From NCBI RefSeq assembly GCF_000473045.1, contig NZ_AXAY01000043.1:1-62254 (forward strand): DNA of 62,254 nucleotides. Reading direction: 5' to 3'. This document shows positions 1-8,209 of this stretch, one piece after another. Position numbers and translations under genes: made by a program. The stretch is from Bradyrhizobium sp. WSM3983 (GTDB taxonomy: Bacteria > Pseudomonadota > Alphaproteobacteria > Rhizobiales > Xanthobacteraceae). Below the pieces are notes generated by a model. That model was not told the origin of the DNA, searched no databases, and saw nothing but the letters and a program-made list of their open reading frames with translations. Position 1 is the first letter of the stretch. Each line of letters begins with the position of its first letter.

Positions 1-173
1 GGAGCCGTCCGCGCAGCCATCGGCTCGACGCTCTTACGTTCGCCCGGCAATATCAAGCCGGTGCAATAGTCACGCAGCGGCCTCATCCGCACTGCCTGAC
101 CGATCACACTTCCAAGCCCAGCTACATAGGCCGCAAACCGTGCCCCGCTGCTTTCACCCTGATTGAGATCCAT
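1..173 (-). CDS. IS701-type transposase, N-terminal part (cut by window edge)
   Basis: An open frame begins with ATG at 173 and runs off the left edge without a stop, so only 57 codons are visible. The residues include RFAAYVAGL and DYCTGLILPGERKSVEP, which match the N-terminal region typical of IS701-family DDE transposases (the stretch before the first catalytic Asp). A strong ribosome binding site GGAGGG lies just upstream of the ATG. The catalytic core is outside the window, so I cannot say whether the element is intact. Family assignment is from recall of the conserved N-terminus; the left neighbour of the window is therefore mobile DNA. Confidence 0.8.
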   Translation of the reverse strand, partial: MDLNQGESSGARFAAYVAGLGSVIGQAVRMRPLRDYCTGLILPGERKSVEPMAARTA

Positions 174-251
174 CTGGCCCTCCGCATGCCAAATATTGAA
201 TCTCCTCAAATATTTGATTCTCCGCCCACCGCGGCCGCGACCGAATGACTC
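174..251. other. Non-coding stretch upstream of the IS701 transposase
   Basis: This stretch would carry the upstream end of the IS701 element. It contains an imperfect direct repeat of ATTCAATATTTG / ATCAAATATTTG around 194-222, AT-rich against its surroundings. I could not define the terminal inverted repeat of the element. Confidence 0.4.
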
Positions 252-449
252 AGTAAGATTAGCCGCAAGGCGTAATCCGCCATCTTGGTCCGGCAAAGTT
301 CGGCGGATTACGCCAGCGGACTGCGCTTCGCGCAGCCGCGGGCTAATTAGATTAGCTCGTAGGGCGGATTGGTTAGCGAAGCGTAATCCGCCACCTTCGT
401 GCGGCGCGATGAGATTGGCGGATTACGCCTTCGGCTAATCCGCCTACGA
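252..449. repeat. Palindromic intergenic repeat, GGCGGATTACGC family, about two units
   Basis: The 12-mer GGCGGATTACGC or its reverse complement occurs four times (about 274, 302, 381 and 417), arranged as two inverted pairs. The right unit is a long dyad: TCGTAGGGCGGATT at 356 faces AATCCGCCTACGA ending at 449. Repeats of this type are widespread in Bradyrhizobium and Rhodopseudomonas. The last bases of the repeat supply the stop codon region of the deformylase-like gene at 444. Confidence 0.8.
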
Positions 450-941
450 TCGCGCCACCTTCTCGAACTTCTTCACCAGCCGCTCGCGCTTGAGCCGCGA
501 CAGCCGCTGGATCCAGAACAGGCCGTCGAGCTGGTCGATCTCGTGCTGGTGGCAGACGGCGCGCAAGCCGTCCGATTCCTCAGCTCGCGTGTCGCCGTCG
601 AGATCCCGATAGCTGATCCGCACGCGCGCGTGGCGCTGCACCTCGTCATTGACGCCGGGCATCGAGACGCTGCCTTCCCGGTGCAGGATCATCTCCGGCG
701 AGGCCCATTCAACTTGCGGATTGACGTAGGTCTGCGCGCCAATCCTGGCGTCGAGCTCGAGCACGACGACGCGAAGGGGCACACCGATATGCGGCGCGGT
801 GATGCCGATTCCGGGCGCTGCGCGCATCGTTTCCAGCAGATCGGCTGCAAGCTCGCGCAAGCCGTCGTCGAAGGCGGTGACGGGGCGGGCCGGCATGGCG
901 AGCCGGCGGTCGGGATAGCGGACGATGGGACGAATGGTCAT
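444..941 (-). CDS. Peptide deformylase-like protein lacking canonical metal ligands
   Basis: A 165-residue protein with the deformylase fold signature in order: motif I GIGITAPHIG at residues 44-53, motif II EGSVSMPG at 89-96, motif III HQHEIDQLDG at 131-140. In true deformylases motif I carries a Gln that stabilises the transition state, motif II a metal-binding Cys (EGCLS) and motif III two metal-binding His (HExxH). Here these are His51, Ser91 and Gln137, while His133 and Glu134 remain. The start was placed at ATG 941 because AGGAG lies eight bases upstream; a GTG at 956 is the alternative. Removal of formyl groups from nascent proteins by the usual Fe/Zn mechanism is doubtful; a housekeeping deformylase is presumably elsewhere. 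The gene is divergent from the TetR gene at 1017. Confidence 0.85.
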   Translation of the reverse strand: MTIRPIVRYPDRRLAMPARPVTAFDDGLRELAADLLETMRAAPGIGITAPHIGVPLRVVVLELDARIGAQTYVNPQVEWASPEMILHREGSVSMPGVNDEVQRHARVRISYRDLDGDTRAEESDGLRAVCHQHEIDQLDGLFWIQRLSRLKRERLVKKFEKVARS

Positions 942-981
942 GCAGGCTCCTACCACTCACGGATGGTTGAAGCACTCGTTC

Positions 982-1010
982 TTGACTACCTACCAACTGG
1001 AAGGTAGTTA
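982..1010 (+). promoter_or_regulatory. Predicted promoter with TetR operator in the spacer
   Basis: TTGACT (982-987) and TAGTTA (1005-1010) are spaced by 17 bases. The spacer and the first base of the -10 hold the dyad TACCAACTGGAAGGTA (991-1006), nearly identical to a second dyad at 1665-1680. Transcription would start about seven bases after the -10, at or next to the ATG at 1017, implying a leaderless or almost leaderless mRNA. Promoter boxes are read by eye. Confidence 0.55.
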
Positions 1011-1016
1011 GCTTCC

Positions 1017-1601
1017 ATGACCAATGTTTCCACGACTGCCGACGACATTCTGGCCTGCGCCTGCACGCTGATCATCGCGGGCGGCTACAACGGCTTCAGC
1101 TATGCCGACGTTGCTGAAATCGTCGGCATCCGCAAGCCGAGCATCCACCATCATTTCGCGAGCAAGGTCGACCTGGTCCGCACGCTGGTGTCGCGCTATC
1201 GCGAAGAGGCCGAGGCGGGACTGGCGACGCTCGAGCGCAACATTCCGGACCCTCGCGAGCAGCTCAAAAGCTATGTCGGGTATTGGGAGGCGTGCATCGG
1301 CGACGCCACGGCGCCCTTCTGCGTCTGCGCGCTGCTGGCCAGCGAGCTTCCGATCCTGCCGGAGGAGGTGGCGCTCGAAGTCCGCTCGCACTTCCGCTCG
1401 CTGGCGTCCTGGCTGACGTCGGTGATAGAGCGCGGCAAGCGGAAGGGACAGCTCAAGCTCTCCGGTACGGCCCGGGTCGAGGCTGAAGGATTCATGGCGA
1501 CCATTCATGGCGCGATGCTGTCGGCGCGTGCCTACGGCGATCCCAAAATGTTCGGTGTGATCACCGCTCCGCTGCTGGATCGGCTGTCGACGAAACACTG
1601 A
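1017..1601 (+). CDS. TetR/AcrR family transcriptional regulator
   Basis: A 194-residue protein with an N-terminal helix-turn-helix of the TetR type (about residues 8-55; GFSYADVAEIVGIRKPSIHHHF is split here as GFSYADVAEIVG then KPSIHHHF), followed by a ligand-binding helical domain containing two nearby Cys (FCVCA). It should bind DNA as a dimer and release it on ligand binding. The dyad TACC-N8-GGTA occurs in its own promoter (991-1006) and again just ahead of the next gene (1665-1680), which points to autorepression and repression of the downstream DUF308-like membrane protein. The ligand is unknown. No clear ribosome binding site precedes the ATG, which fits the leaderless start predicted from the promoter. 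Confidence 0.9.
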   Translation: MTNVSTTADDILACACTLIIAGGYNGFSYADVAEIVGIRKPSIHHHFASKVDLVRTLVSRYREEAEAGLATLERNIPDPREQLKSYVGYWEACIGDATAPFCVCALLASELPILPEEVALEVRSHFRSLASWLTSVIERGKRKGQLKLSGTARVEAEGFMATIHGAMLSARAYGDPKMFGVITAPLLDRLSTKH

Positions 1602-1664
1602 CATCGGCGACGACAACGACACCCGCAGGCAACGGGGTGAAGGCATGTCGTCGCGCGTACAGAC

Positions 1665-1680
1665 TACCAACTAGTAGGTA
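1665..1680 (+). promoter_or_regulatory. Second copy of the TetR operator
   Basis: TACCAACTAGTAGGTA is a near-perfect dyad and agrees with the 991-1006 copy at 14 of 16 positions. It lies 14 bases before the ATG at 1695, just ahead of the ribosome binding site, where a bound repressor would block transcription of the membrane-protein gene. Confidence 0.7.
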
Positions 1681-1694
1681 AAGGAACGAAGGCA

Positions 1695-2273
1695 ATGGCT
1701 CACTATCAAATGGATCTCGTGCGTGACGATCGCGAGCAATGGCTCAAACAATACTACTTCATCCGCGCGGCGTTCTCCGTCGCCTGGGTCGTTGCCGCGT
1801 TTGCCGTCGCACCATCTTCTCCGGCAATCGCCGGAGCCTTGCTCGTGCTCTATCCGGCATGGGACGCCGCGGCCAATTTCGTTGACGCCTTGCGTAGCGG
1901 CGGCCTCACTCAAAACCGCACGCAGGCGCTGAACGTTGTGGTCAGCCTGGCGACGACCGTTGCGGTCATCGTTGCCTTGCAAACGAGCATGAACTGGGTG
2001 CTCGGCATCTTCGGAGCCTGGGCGATCCTGTCCGGTTTGCTCCAGCTGGGGACCGCGGTCCGGCGCTGGAAGAGTTTTGGCGCGCAATGGGCCATGGTGC
2101 TCAGCGGTGGCCAGTCGGCGCTCGCAGGCGGCTTCTTTATCTTTCAGGCTACGACGCCGCTGTCTCCGTCGATCGCGAATGTCGCGGGCTATGCCGCGGT
2201 CGGCGCGCTCTACTTCTTCGTCTCGGCCGTGTGGCTCACCGTCAGCGACTGGCGTCAGCGTGCGGCCTCGTGA
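1695..2273 (+). CDS. Integral membrane protein, DUF308 (HdeD-like) type
   Basis: A 192-residue protein with about six hydrophobic segments and short polar loops, no signal peptide, and a charged start (MAHYQMDLVRDDREQWLKQYY). Length and hydrophobicity pattern resemble the DUF308/HdeD group of small membrane proteins, none of which has a settled biochemical role; in enteric bacteria HdeD is linked to acid stress. The gene has purine-rich ribosome binding sequence (AAGGAACGAAGG) and sits 93 bases after the TetR gene, behind a copy of the TetR operator, so it is the likely target of that regulator. The family call rests on topology and overall look, not on a diagnostic motif. Confidence 0.75.
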   Translation: MAHYQMDLVRDDREQWLKQYYFIRAAFSVAWVVAAFAVAPSSPAIAGALLVLYPAWDAAANFVDALRSGGLTQNRTQALNVVVSLATTVAVIVALQTSMNWVLGIFGAWAILSGLLQLGTAVRRWKSFGAQWAMVLSGGQSALAGGFFIFQATTPLSPSIANVAGYAAVGALYFFVSAVWLTVSDWRQRAAS

Positions 2274-2290
2274 GGCATCCCAGGTGCCGT

Positions 2291-2752
2291 TCATTCGCCT
2301 GGATAGGGCGTGCCGTCCTTGTGCACGAATCGTCCGTCGGAGTTGGCGCTCATCATGTCGATGTCGGAGCAGGTGGTGAGGTCGTCGGGCCAGCGCGAGC
2401 CGACCTCGAGGTAAACGGCGATCGCATCCGACCGGTTGATCATGTGATGGCCGTTGCCGCTGCCTTTCGGGAAGGCGGCGCATTCGCCGGCGCGCAGCAC
2501 GGTTTCGCCGTCGTCTTCGACGAGGATCACTTCGCCTTCGAGCACATACACGAATTCGTCCTCGTGCGAGTGCCAGTGCCGCTGGCTCGACCAGTTGCCC
2601 GGCGGCAGGCGCATCAGATTGACGCCGAAATCGGAGAGGCCCCCGGCATTGCCGAGCCGCTTGCGGATGCGTTCCGCGCAAGGGGCGTCGAAGGGCGCGG
2701 GATAGCCGGAGCCCTTGCGGGCCGGGACGGCAGCGACGTCGATTTTTGGCAT
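2291..2752 (-). CDS. Cupin domain protein
   Basis: A 153-residue single-domain cupin. The metal-binding first motif is clear (HWHSHEDEFVYVLEG, residues about 61-75) and is followed by the second motif around GECAAFPKGSGNGHHMIN. The His-x-His...Glu set and later His should bind a divalent metal. The start at ATG 2752 was chosen because AGGAAGG sits just upstream; a longer frame continues to 2806 without a good ribosome site. Such cupins act as small dioxygenases, isomerases or sugar-binding proteins; nothing here fixes the substrate. It ends 18 bases from the convergent DUF308-like gene and is divergent from the MFS gene. Confidence 0.9.
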   Translation of the reverse strand: MPKIDVAAVPARKGSGYPAPFDAPCAERIRKRLGNAGGLSDFGVNLMRLPPGNWSSQRHWHSHEDEFVYVLEGEVILVEDDGETVLRAGECAAFPKGSGNGHHMINRSDAIAVYLEVGSRWPDDLTTCSDIDMMSANSDGRFVHKDGTPYPGE

Positions 2753-2944
2753 GCGGGACCTTCCTGAAATCTGCCGCCAGCACGTATGCAGCGCGGGCAG
2801 GCGCACCAGAGGTGCCAGCCGTGGAACACGCGTTGGCAGCGGTTGGCAGCGGTCGCGACGGCCGTAAAATAATGTGGGGTCGCCCTGTCTGCGTTCGCCG
2901 TTCCCAATCGTCTTCCACCCAGACAGACCTGACGGGAGACAAAG

Positions 2945-4165
2945 ATGACTGCTTCCTCTTATCGCTGGGTGATCGTCGCCGCCGGCGGCTTGCTTGGCTG
3001 CGTCGCGATCGGCGGCATGTTTTCGCTACCGGTGTTCCTGCAGCCGATCGCCAAGGACACCGGCTGGTCGGTGACCGGCATCTCCAGCGCGATGACGATC
3101 GGCTTCCTGGCGATGGCGTTCACCAGCATGGTCTGGGGCACGTTGACGGACAAGTTTGGTCCGCTGCCGGTGGTGCTGACCGGATCAATCGTGCTGGCGC
3201 TGAGCCTGTTTGCTGCGAGCCATGCGACCTCGCTCATTGTGTTCCAGTTCGTCTTCGGCCTGCTGGTCGGTGCCTCCTGCGCCGCGATCTTCGCGCCGAT
3301 GATGGCCACCGTCACTGGCTGGTTCGACACCCATCGCGGCCTCGCGGTGTCGCTGGTGTCGGCCGGCATGGGCGTGGCGCCGATGACGATGGCGCCATTC
3401 GCGGCCTGGCTCGTCTCCAACCATGACTGGCGCACCGCGATGCAGATCGTGGCGCTCGTGGTCGCTGTGATCATGATCCCGGTCGCGCTCCTGGTGCGCC
3501 GGCCGCCGGCGCTCGCGCATCCGCCAGCCGCAGCAGCACGCCAGGGCGGCCCGCAAGCCGAGATGTCGGTGGGCGAAGCGCTGCGCTCGCCGCAATTCAT
3601 CATCCTGCTCGCCACCAATTTCTTCTGCTGCGCCACCCATTCCGGCCCGATCATCCACACCGTCAGCTATGCCGTGAGCTGCGGCATTCCCCTGATCTCG
3701 GCGGTGACGATCTACAGCGTCGAGGGACTGGCCGGCCTCGGCGGACGCATCGCCTTCGGCCTGATGGGCGACCGTCTCGGCGCCAAGCGCGTGCTGGTCT
3801 CGGGCCTGCTGGCGCAAGCCTTCGGCGCACTCGCTTATGTCTTCGCCCGTGAGCTCACGACCTTCTACATGGTCGCGATGGTGTTCGGCTTCATCTATGC
3901 CGGCACCATGCCGCTCTATGCCGTGATCATCCGCGAAAACTTTCCGCTCAAGATGATGGGCACCGTGATCGGCGGCACGGCGATGGCCGGCAGCCTCGGC
4001 ATGGCGACGGGGCCGCTCGCCGGCGGCCTGATCTACGACGCGTTCTCCAGCTATGCCTGGCTTTATATCGGCTCCTGGGCGATGGGTCTCGGCGCGTTCC
4101 TGATGGCGATGACGTTCCGCCCGTTCCCGAAGCCGCGAGCCGAGCCGGCGCCAGTGGCGGCATGA
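2945..4165 (+). CDS. MFS transporter
   Basis: A 406-residue integral membrane protein with twelve predicted transmembrane helices in two halves joined by a basic, Pro/Ala-rich loop near residues 185-210. The motif between helices 2 and 3 (GTLTDKFGPLPV) is the Major Facilitator signature, repeated after helix 8 (GLMGDRLGAKRV). The general layout matches the monocarboxylate/oxalate-formate carrier side of the family, which exchanges or cotransports small organic acids; the actual substrate is not shown. ACGGGAGACAAAG provides a ribosome binding site before ATG 2945. It is divergent from the cupin gene, which could share its regulation. Confidence 0.9.
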   Translation: MTASSYRWVIVAAGGLLGCVAIGGMFSLPVFLQPIAKDTGWSVTGISSAMTIGFLAMAFTSMVWGTLTDKFGPLPVVLTGSIVLALSLFAASHATSLIVFQFVFGLLVGASCAAIFAPMMATVTGWFDTHRGLAVSLVSAGMGVAPMTMAPFAAWLVSNHDWRTAMQIVALVVAVIMIPVALLVRRPPALAHPPAAAARQGGPQAEMSVGEALRSPQFIILLATNFFCCATHSGPIIHTVSYAVSCGIPLISAVTIYSVEGLAGLGGRIAFGLMGDRLGAKRVLVSGLLAQAFGALAYVFARELTTFYMVAMVFGFIYAGTMPLYAVIIRENFPLKMMGTVIGGTAMAGSLGMATGPLAGGLIYDAFSSYAWLYIGSWAMGLGAFLMAMTFRPFPKPRAEPAPVAA

Positions 4166-4183
4166 CGAGATTGAGGCGCTGCC

Positions 4184-4570
4184 TCAGAGCTGCGCCTCAA
4201 TCGCCGCCTTGTCGATGACAGACCACACCTGACGGATTTTTCCATCGTCGAATTCGTAGAACACGTTTTCGCAGAAGGACACACGGCGGCCGTTCACGGC
4301 GAGGCCCAGGAATGTCCCGACCGGCGCGCAATCAAATTTGAGCCGGGCGCCAATACGTGGCGGTTCGGAGATCAGCAGCTCAATGTCGAAACGCAGATCC
4401 GGAATCTCGCGAAAATCCTGCTCCAGCATCGCGCGATAGCCCGCGAGCCCAAGCGGCCGCGCATTGTGGGCGACCTCGTCGTGCACGAACTGGCCGAGCA
4501 TAGGCCAATCCCGCCGGTTCAGGCAGGCGATGTAGTCGCGATAGAGGCTGGCGAGTTCGGCTCCGGTCAT
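4184..4570 (-). CDS. SnoaL/NTF2-like fold protein (ester cyclase type)
   Basis: A 128-residue protein with the alpha-beta cone pattern of the NTF2 superfamily: an N-terminal helix pair (LASLYRDYIACLNRRDW), then alternating strands ending in a conserved FYEFDDGKIRQVWSVID. The sequence from residues 40-60 (GYRAMLEQDFREIPDLRFDIE) resembles the SnoaL-like polyketide cyclase/ester cyclase group. Proteins of this group bind small hydrophobic molecules and many have no catalytic role. The stop lies 18 bases from the convergent MFS gene. Substrate unknown. Confidence 0.8.
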   Translation of the reverse strand: MTGAELASLYRDYIACLNRRDWPMLGQFVHDEVAHNARPLGLAGYRAMLEQDFREIPDLRFDIELLISEPPRIGARLKFDCAPVGTFLGLAVNGRRVSFCENVFYEFDDGKIRQVWSVIDKAAIEAQL

Positions 4571-4626
4571 GGCGATATTCCTGCGGCTCCCAGCCTAACG
4601 CGGGAGCAGGGGAATCGGCGCGCCGT

Positions 4627-5499
4627 TCACAGGCGTTTTTCGAAGAACAGATCTGGATACGGGTCGTCGTTGAAGCGCGGGATCTCGCGCCAGCCGGTGG
4701 TGCGGTAGAGCTGGCCGGCTTCCGGCAGCGCGCTGTTGGTGTCGAGCCGCAGCAGCGCGATGTCGAGCGTGCGTGCGGCATCCTCCGCTTCATCCATCAA
4801 GCGCTTGCCGAGCCCCAATCCGCGCGCGGAGGGGGCAACCCACAGCCGCTTGATCTCGGCATAGCCGTGGTCCGTTCCCTTCAGGCCGATGCAGCCGATC
4901 GGCAGCGTGTCCGACATCGCCACGATGAAGCTGCCGCGCGGCCGGCGCATGTCCTTGGCATCGGGATCGCGCGACAGCGAGACGTCAAACCCCTGTTTGA
5001 AGCGGCGGCCGAGCTCGGCGTAATATTCCCTGAGGCAATAGCGTGCCTCGTCGCTTCGCGGATCCCTCTCGGTCAGCGCGATACGGTCGCGCGTCAGCGC
5101 GGACGCGATCAGATCCATCGCCGCGAGCAGCGCCTCGGCTTGCGCATTCCGGGCGAGAAGGCTTTCGGCCTGCGTATTCGACAGCGTCTCATAGGCCGCG
5201 AATTCGCGCTTGCCTGCACGCGTCAGGCTGGCCACGCGGCGCCGCGCATCGTCCTCATGCGCTTGAGTCTCGATCAGGCCTTCATCTTCCAGGCTGCGCA
5301 ACAGCCGGCTCATTAGCCCGGAATCGAGGCCGAGATAGTCGCGGACCTCGCTGACGTCGGAGCGTCCGTGTCCGATCGCATTGAGCACGCGGGCCGCCCC
5401 CAGCGGCCGGCCGCGCCCGAGGAAAGACGTATCGAGCGCGCCGACAGCGGAGGTCACGGCACGGTTGAAGCGGCGGACGCGGGAGACGGGATCGAGCAT
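4627..5499 (-). CDS. MarR-type regulator fused to a GNAT acetyltransferase
   Basis: A 290-residue two-domain protein. Residues 1-140 are a winged-helix MarR domain (recognition region LGLDSGLMSRLLRSLEDEG, wing ETQAHEDDARRR). Residues 150-290 are a GNAT domain with the acetyl-CoA loop LWVAPSARGLGLGKRL and the terminal IPRFNDDPYPDLFFEKRL. This fusion is common in Rhizobiales and Streptomyces and is thought to couple DNA binding with acetylation of an unknown small substrate. The start ATG 5499 agrees with family length. A TCTGAC-TTTA-GTCAGA dyad lies 3-18 bases before the ATG and overlaps the predicted -10 box, so the protein probably represses itself. Confidence 0.92.
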   Translation of the reverse strand: MLDPVSRVRRFNRAVTSAVGALDTSFLGRGRPLGAARVLNAIGHGRSDVSEVRDYLGLDSGLMSRLLRSLEDEGLIETQAHEDDARRRVASLTRAGKREFAAYETLSNTQAESLLARNAQAEALLAAMDLIASALTRDRIALTERDPRSDEARYCLREYYAELGRRFKQGFDVSLSRDPDAKDMRRPRGSFIVAMSDTLPIGCIGLKGTDHGYAEIKRLWVAPSARGLGLGKRLMDEAEDAARTLDIALLRLDTNSALPEAGQLYRTTGWREIPRFNDDPYPDLFFEKRL

Positions 5500-5501
5500 T
5501 G

Positions 5502-5534
5502 TCTGACTTTAGTCAGATACAATGGCCTGTCAAT
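5502..5534 (-). promoter_or_regulatory. Promoter and MarR operator; predicted leaderless start
   Basis: On the minus strand TTGACA (5534-5529) and TAAAGT (5511-5506) are separated by 17 bases. The dyad TCTGAC-TTTA-GTCAGA (5502-5517) covers the -10. Seven bases after the -10 comes the ATG at 5499, so the mRNA would have no leader. No ribosome binding site could fit in front of this ATG if the promoter is right. Confidence 0.6.
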
Positions 5535-5716
5535 CTCGCCTCGCATGGGTGCGCTCCAGGGAACGGATGGCAGGGAACGGATGGTACGTCTCGTGACCAC
5601 GGAGTGCCGCTCATTGTAATGACAGTGGATTTCGGTGCGGGCTGGTTATGCCGCGGTTGCGCACACGCTAATATGGACCGCAGCAAAACTCGCCCGCCAG
5701 ACCGAGAGCCCGTAAA

Positions 5717-8185
5717 ATGACATCTGCAACAGCCCGCCGTCCTGCGACGCCGCGCAAACCAGCCAAGCTTTTGCGCACGCACGCGCCAATCGACCTGTCG
5801 CCGGTCGAATGGCAACGCGGATTGCGCCGTCAATTCGGCCGGGAGCAGAGCTTCCTCTTGGAGAACTTGGGCGGCGAGCCGTTCTTCTCGGAGTTCCGGG
5901 TCACCAACCCGGTTTCGAAATCGAACTATCGGGTGGTCGTCCGCGGGCTCGGACCCGGCGGCAATTTCTGCTCATGCCCGGATTACGCCACCAACGAGCT
6001 GGGCACTTGCAAGCACCTCGAATTCACGCTCGCCAAACTCGAAAAGAAGCGCGGCGCCAAAGCGGCATTCGCGCGCGGCTACCGGCCGGCGTTTTCCGAG
6101 CTTTATCTGACCAATCAGGGTCGGCGCAGCGTGCATTTTCGTGCCGGCACGGATTGCCCGCCCCAATTGCAGAAGGCCGCAGCGCGTCTGTTCGACCTGG
6201 AGCGCGACGGTTTCCTGCCGGACGATCGTCTCGGCGAGCTCGATGATTTCATTCGTCTGGTCTCGAAGAGCGGTCATGAGCTGCGCGCCTACGACGATGC
6301 GCTCGACTTCGTTGCGGGACGGCGGGATGCCGACCGCCGCGACGCAAAGCTCCGCCAGTTGTTTCCACGCGGCGCGGCTGACCGCGAGCTGCGGGGGCTG
6401 CTGAAGATACCGCTTTATCCCTATCAGGCCGAAGGTGCACTCTTTGCCGTGAGCACCGGCCGTGCGCTGATTGGCGACGACATGGGATTGGGCAAGACCA
6501 TCCAGGCGATCGCTGCGACGGAGATCCTCGCCGGTCACTTCGGCGTGTCCAGGGTTCTGATCGTTTGTCCGACCTCGCTCAAATACCAGTGGCAAAGCGA
6601 ACTGGCGCGGTTTTCGGGGCGGCGTGACAAGCGCGGGGCGCGCGTCATCAGCGGTGGCCGCCCGCAACGGGAGAAGGACTACGCGCTGGACGATTTCTGC
6701 AAGATCACGAACTACGAGAAGCTCCAGCCCGATCTCGACCTGATCGCCGCATGGGCACCCGAACTGGTCATCGTCGATGAGGCCCAGCGCGTCAAGAACT
6801 GGAATACGGTCGCCGCGCGAGCGCTGAAGCGCATCGACAGTCCTTATGCGATGGTGCTCACGGGAACGCCCTTGGAGAACAAGCTGGAAGAACTGATCTC
6901 CATCGTCCAGTTCGTCGATCAGCACCGGTTGGGCCCGACCTGGAAGCTGCTGCATGAACATCAGCTCAAGGACGAGAGCGGCCGTGTCACAGGCTACCGC
7001 GGGTTGGACAAGATCGGTGAGACCCTGGCGCCGGTCATGATCCGCCGGCGCAAATCCGAGGTGCTGCGGCAACTGCCGAGCCGGACCGACCAGACCATGC
7101 TGGTGCCGATGACCGAGCCGCAGATGGACTATCATCGGGAAAATGCCGATCACGTGGCAAAGATCGTGCACCGGTGGCGCAAGTCCAGATTTCTGTCCGA
7201 CAGGGATCAGCGGCAGCTAATGTGCGCTCTTCAGAACATGCGGATGTCCTGCAACAGCACCTATTTGCTGGATCAGGAGACCGACCACGGTGTCAAGGCC
7301 GACGAGGTTGCCGCGTTGCTCGATCAGTTGTTCGCCGAGCCGGACGCCAAGGCCGTGGTGTTCTCACAGTGGACGCGGACCCACGAGATCGTCATCCGCC
7401 GCCTGGAGGCGCGCGGGATCGGCTATGTCAGTTTCCATGGTGGCGTGCCGTCGGAGAAGCGGCCGGAGCTGATCCGGCGCTTCCGGGACGATCCGGCCTG
7501 TCGCGTGTTCCTGTCGACCGACGCCGGCAGCACGGGTCTCAATCTACAGCACGCCTCGACCCTGGTGAATATGGACCTGCCGTGGAATCCCGCCGTTCTC
7601 GAGCAACGCATCGCGCGCGTTCATCGCCTCGGCCAGGCTCGGCCGGTCCAGATCGTCAATTTCGTCGCGAAGGGGACCATCGAAGAAGGCATGCTATCGG
7701 TCCTGGCGTTTAAGCGCTCGCTGGCGGAAGGCATTCTCGACGGAGGCAGCAATGAGGTCTCGTTGGGCGGATCGCGGCTGACCCGCTTCATGAAGGATGT
7801 CGAGAGTGTGACCGGGAGCATGGGAAGCGGCGAGGCGGTCACTGCGACGGAGGAGGGCGGGCCGGCCGATGGCGCCGGCGATGCCGAATCCTTGGGCGAT
7901 TCCGCAGGGGAAGTCTCCGTCGTACAAGCCGCCGAGGAAGCCGCTACGGCGTCCCGTGACGTGCCGTCCGATCCGTGGTTGGCGCTGGCTGAAATGGGAG
8001 CGCAGTTCATCGGCGCCATCGCTGCGGCAAATGGTGCCGGCTCGCCTGCTCGTCCCCGAATCGAGCGCGACCCTGGCAATGGTTCGCAAAGCCTCAGGAT
8101 CCCGCTCCCCTCTCCGGAGACCGCGAGCCGTCTGGCCGACGTACTCTCTGCGTTGGCCAGTACATTGCGCGGCGGGACAGCATGA
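5717..8185 (+). CDS. SNF2-family helicase with N-terminal SWIM zinc finger
   Basis: An 822-residue predicted DNA translocase. A SWIM zinc-binding motif CxCx10CxH is at residues 85-100 (Cys85, Cys87, Cys98, His100). The first RecA-like domain carries Walker A DDMGLGKT near 254, motif II DEAQ near 353 and TGTPLENKLEEL near 379. The second RecA-like domain has VFSQWTRTHE, FLSTDAGSTGLNLQ and the arginine-finger motif QRIARVHRLGQ. The last 190 residues are an acidic Gly/Ala/Ser-rich linker and a short leucine-rich helix. SWIM-SNF2 proteins remodel protein-DNA complexes; some relatives sit in anti-phage or DNA-repair loci, but no partner gene is adjacent here. Base composition is somewhat less GC-biased than its neighbours, and its 3' end runs into the stump of another gene. 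Confidence 0.93.
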   Translation: MTSATARRPATPRKPAKLLRTHAPIDLSPVEWQRGLRRQFGREQSFLLENLGGEPFFSEFRVTNPVSKSNYRVVVRGLGPGGNFCSCPDYATNELGTCKHLEFTLAKLEKKRGAKAAFARGYRPAFSELYLTNQGRRSVHFRAGTDCPPQLQKAAARLFDLERDGFLPDDRLGELDDFIRLVSKSGHELRAYDDALDFVAGRRDADRRDAKLRQLFPRGAADRELRGLLKIPLYPYQAEGALFAVSTGRALIGDDMGLGKTIQAIAATEILAGHFGVSRVLIVCPTSLKYQWQSELARFSGRRDKRGARVISGGRPQREKDYALDDFCKITNYEKLQPDLDLIAAWAPELVIVDEAQRVKNWNTVAARALKRIDSPYAMVLTGTPLENKLEELISIVQFVDQHRLGPTWKLLHEHQLKDESGRVTGYRGLDKIGETLAPVMIRRRKSEVLRQLPSRTDQTMLVPMTEPQMDYHRENADHVAKIVHRWRKSRFLSDRDQRQLMCALQNMRMSCNSTYLLDQETDHGVKADEVAALLDQLFAEPDAKAVVFSQWTRTHEIVIRRLEARGIGYVSFHGGVPSEKRPELIRRFRDDPACRVFLSTDAGSTGLNLQHASTLVNMDLPWNPAVLEQRIARVHRLGQARPVQIVNFVAKGTIEEGMLSVLAFKRSLAEGILDGGSNEVSLGGSRLTRFMKDVESVTGSMGSGEAVTATEEGGPADGAGDAESLGDSAGEVSVVQAAEEAATASRDVPSDPWLALAEMGAQFIGAIAAANGAGSPARPRIERDPGNGSQSLRIPLPSPETASRLADVLSALASTLRGGTA

Positions 8186-8209
8186 CTGACCACACCACTG
8201 TTGGAAGAT

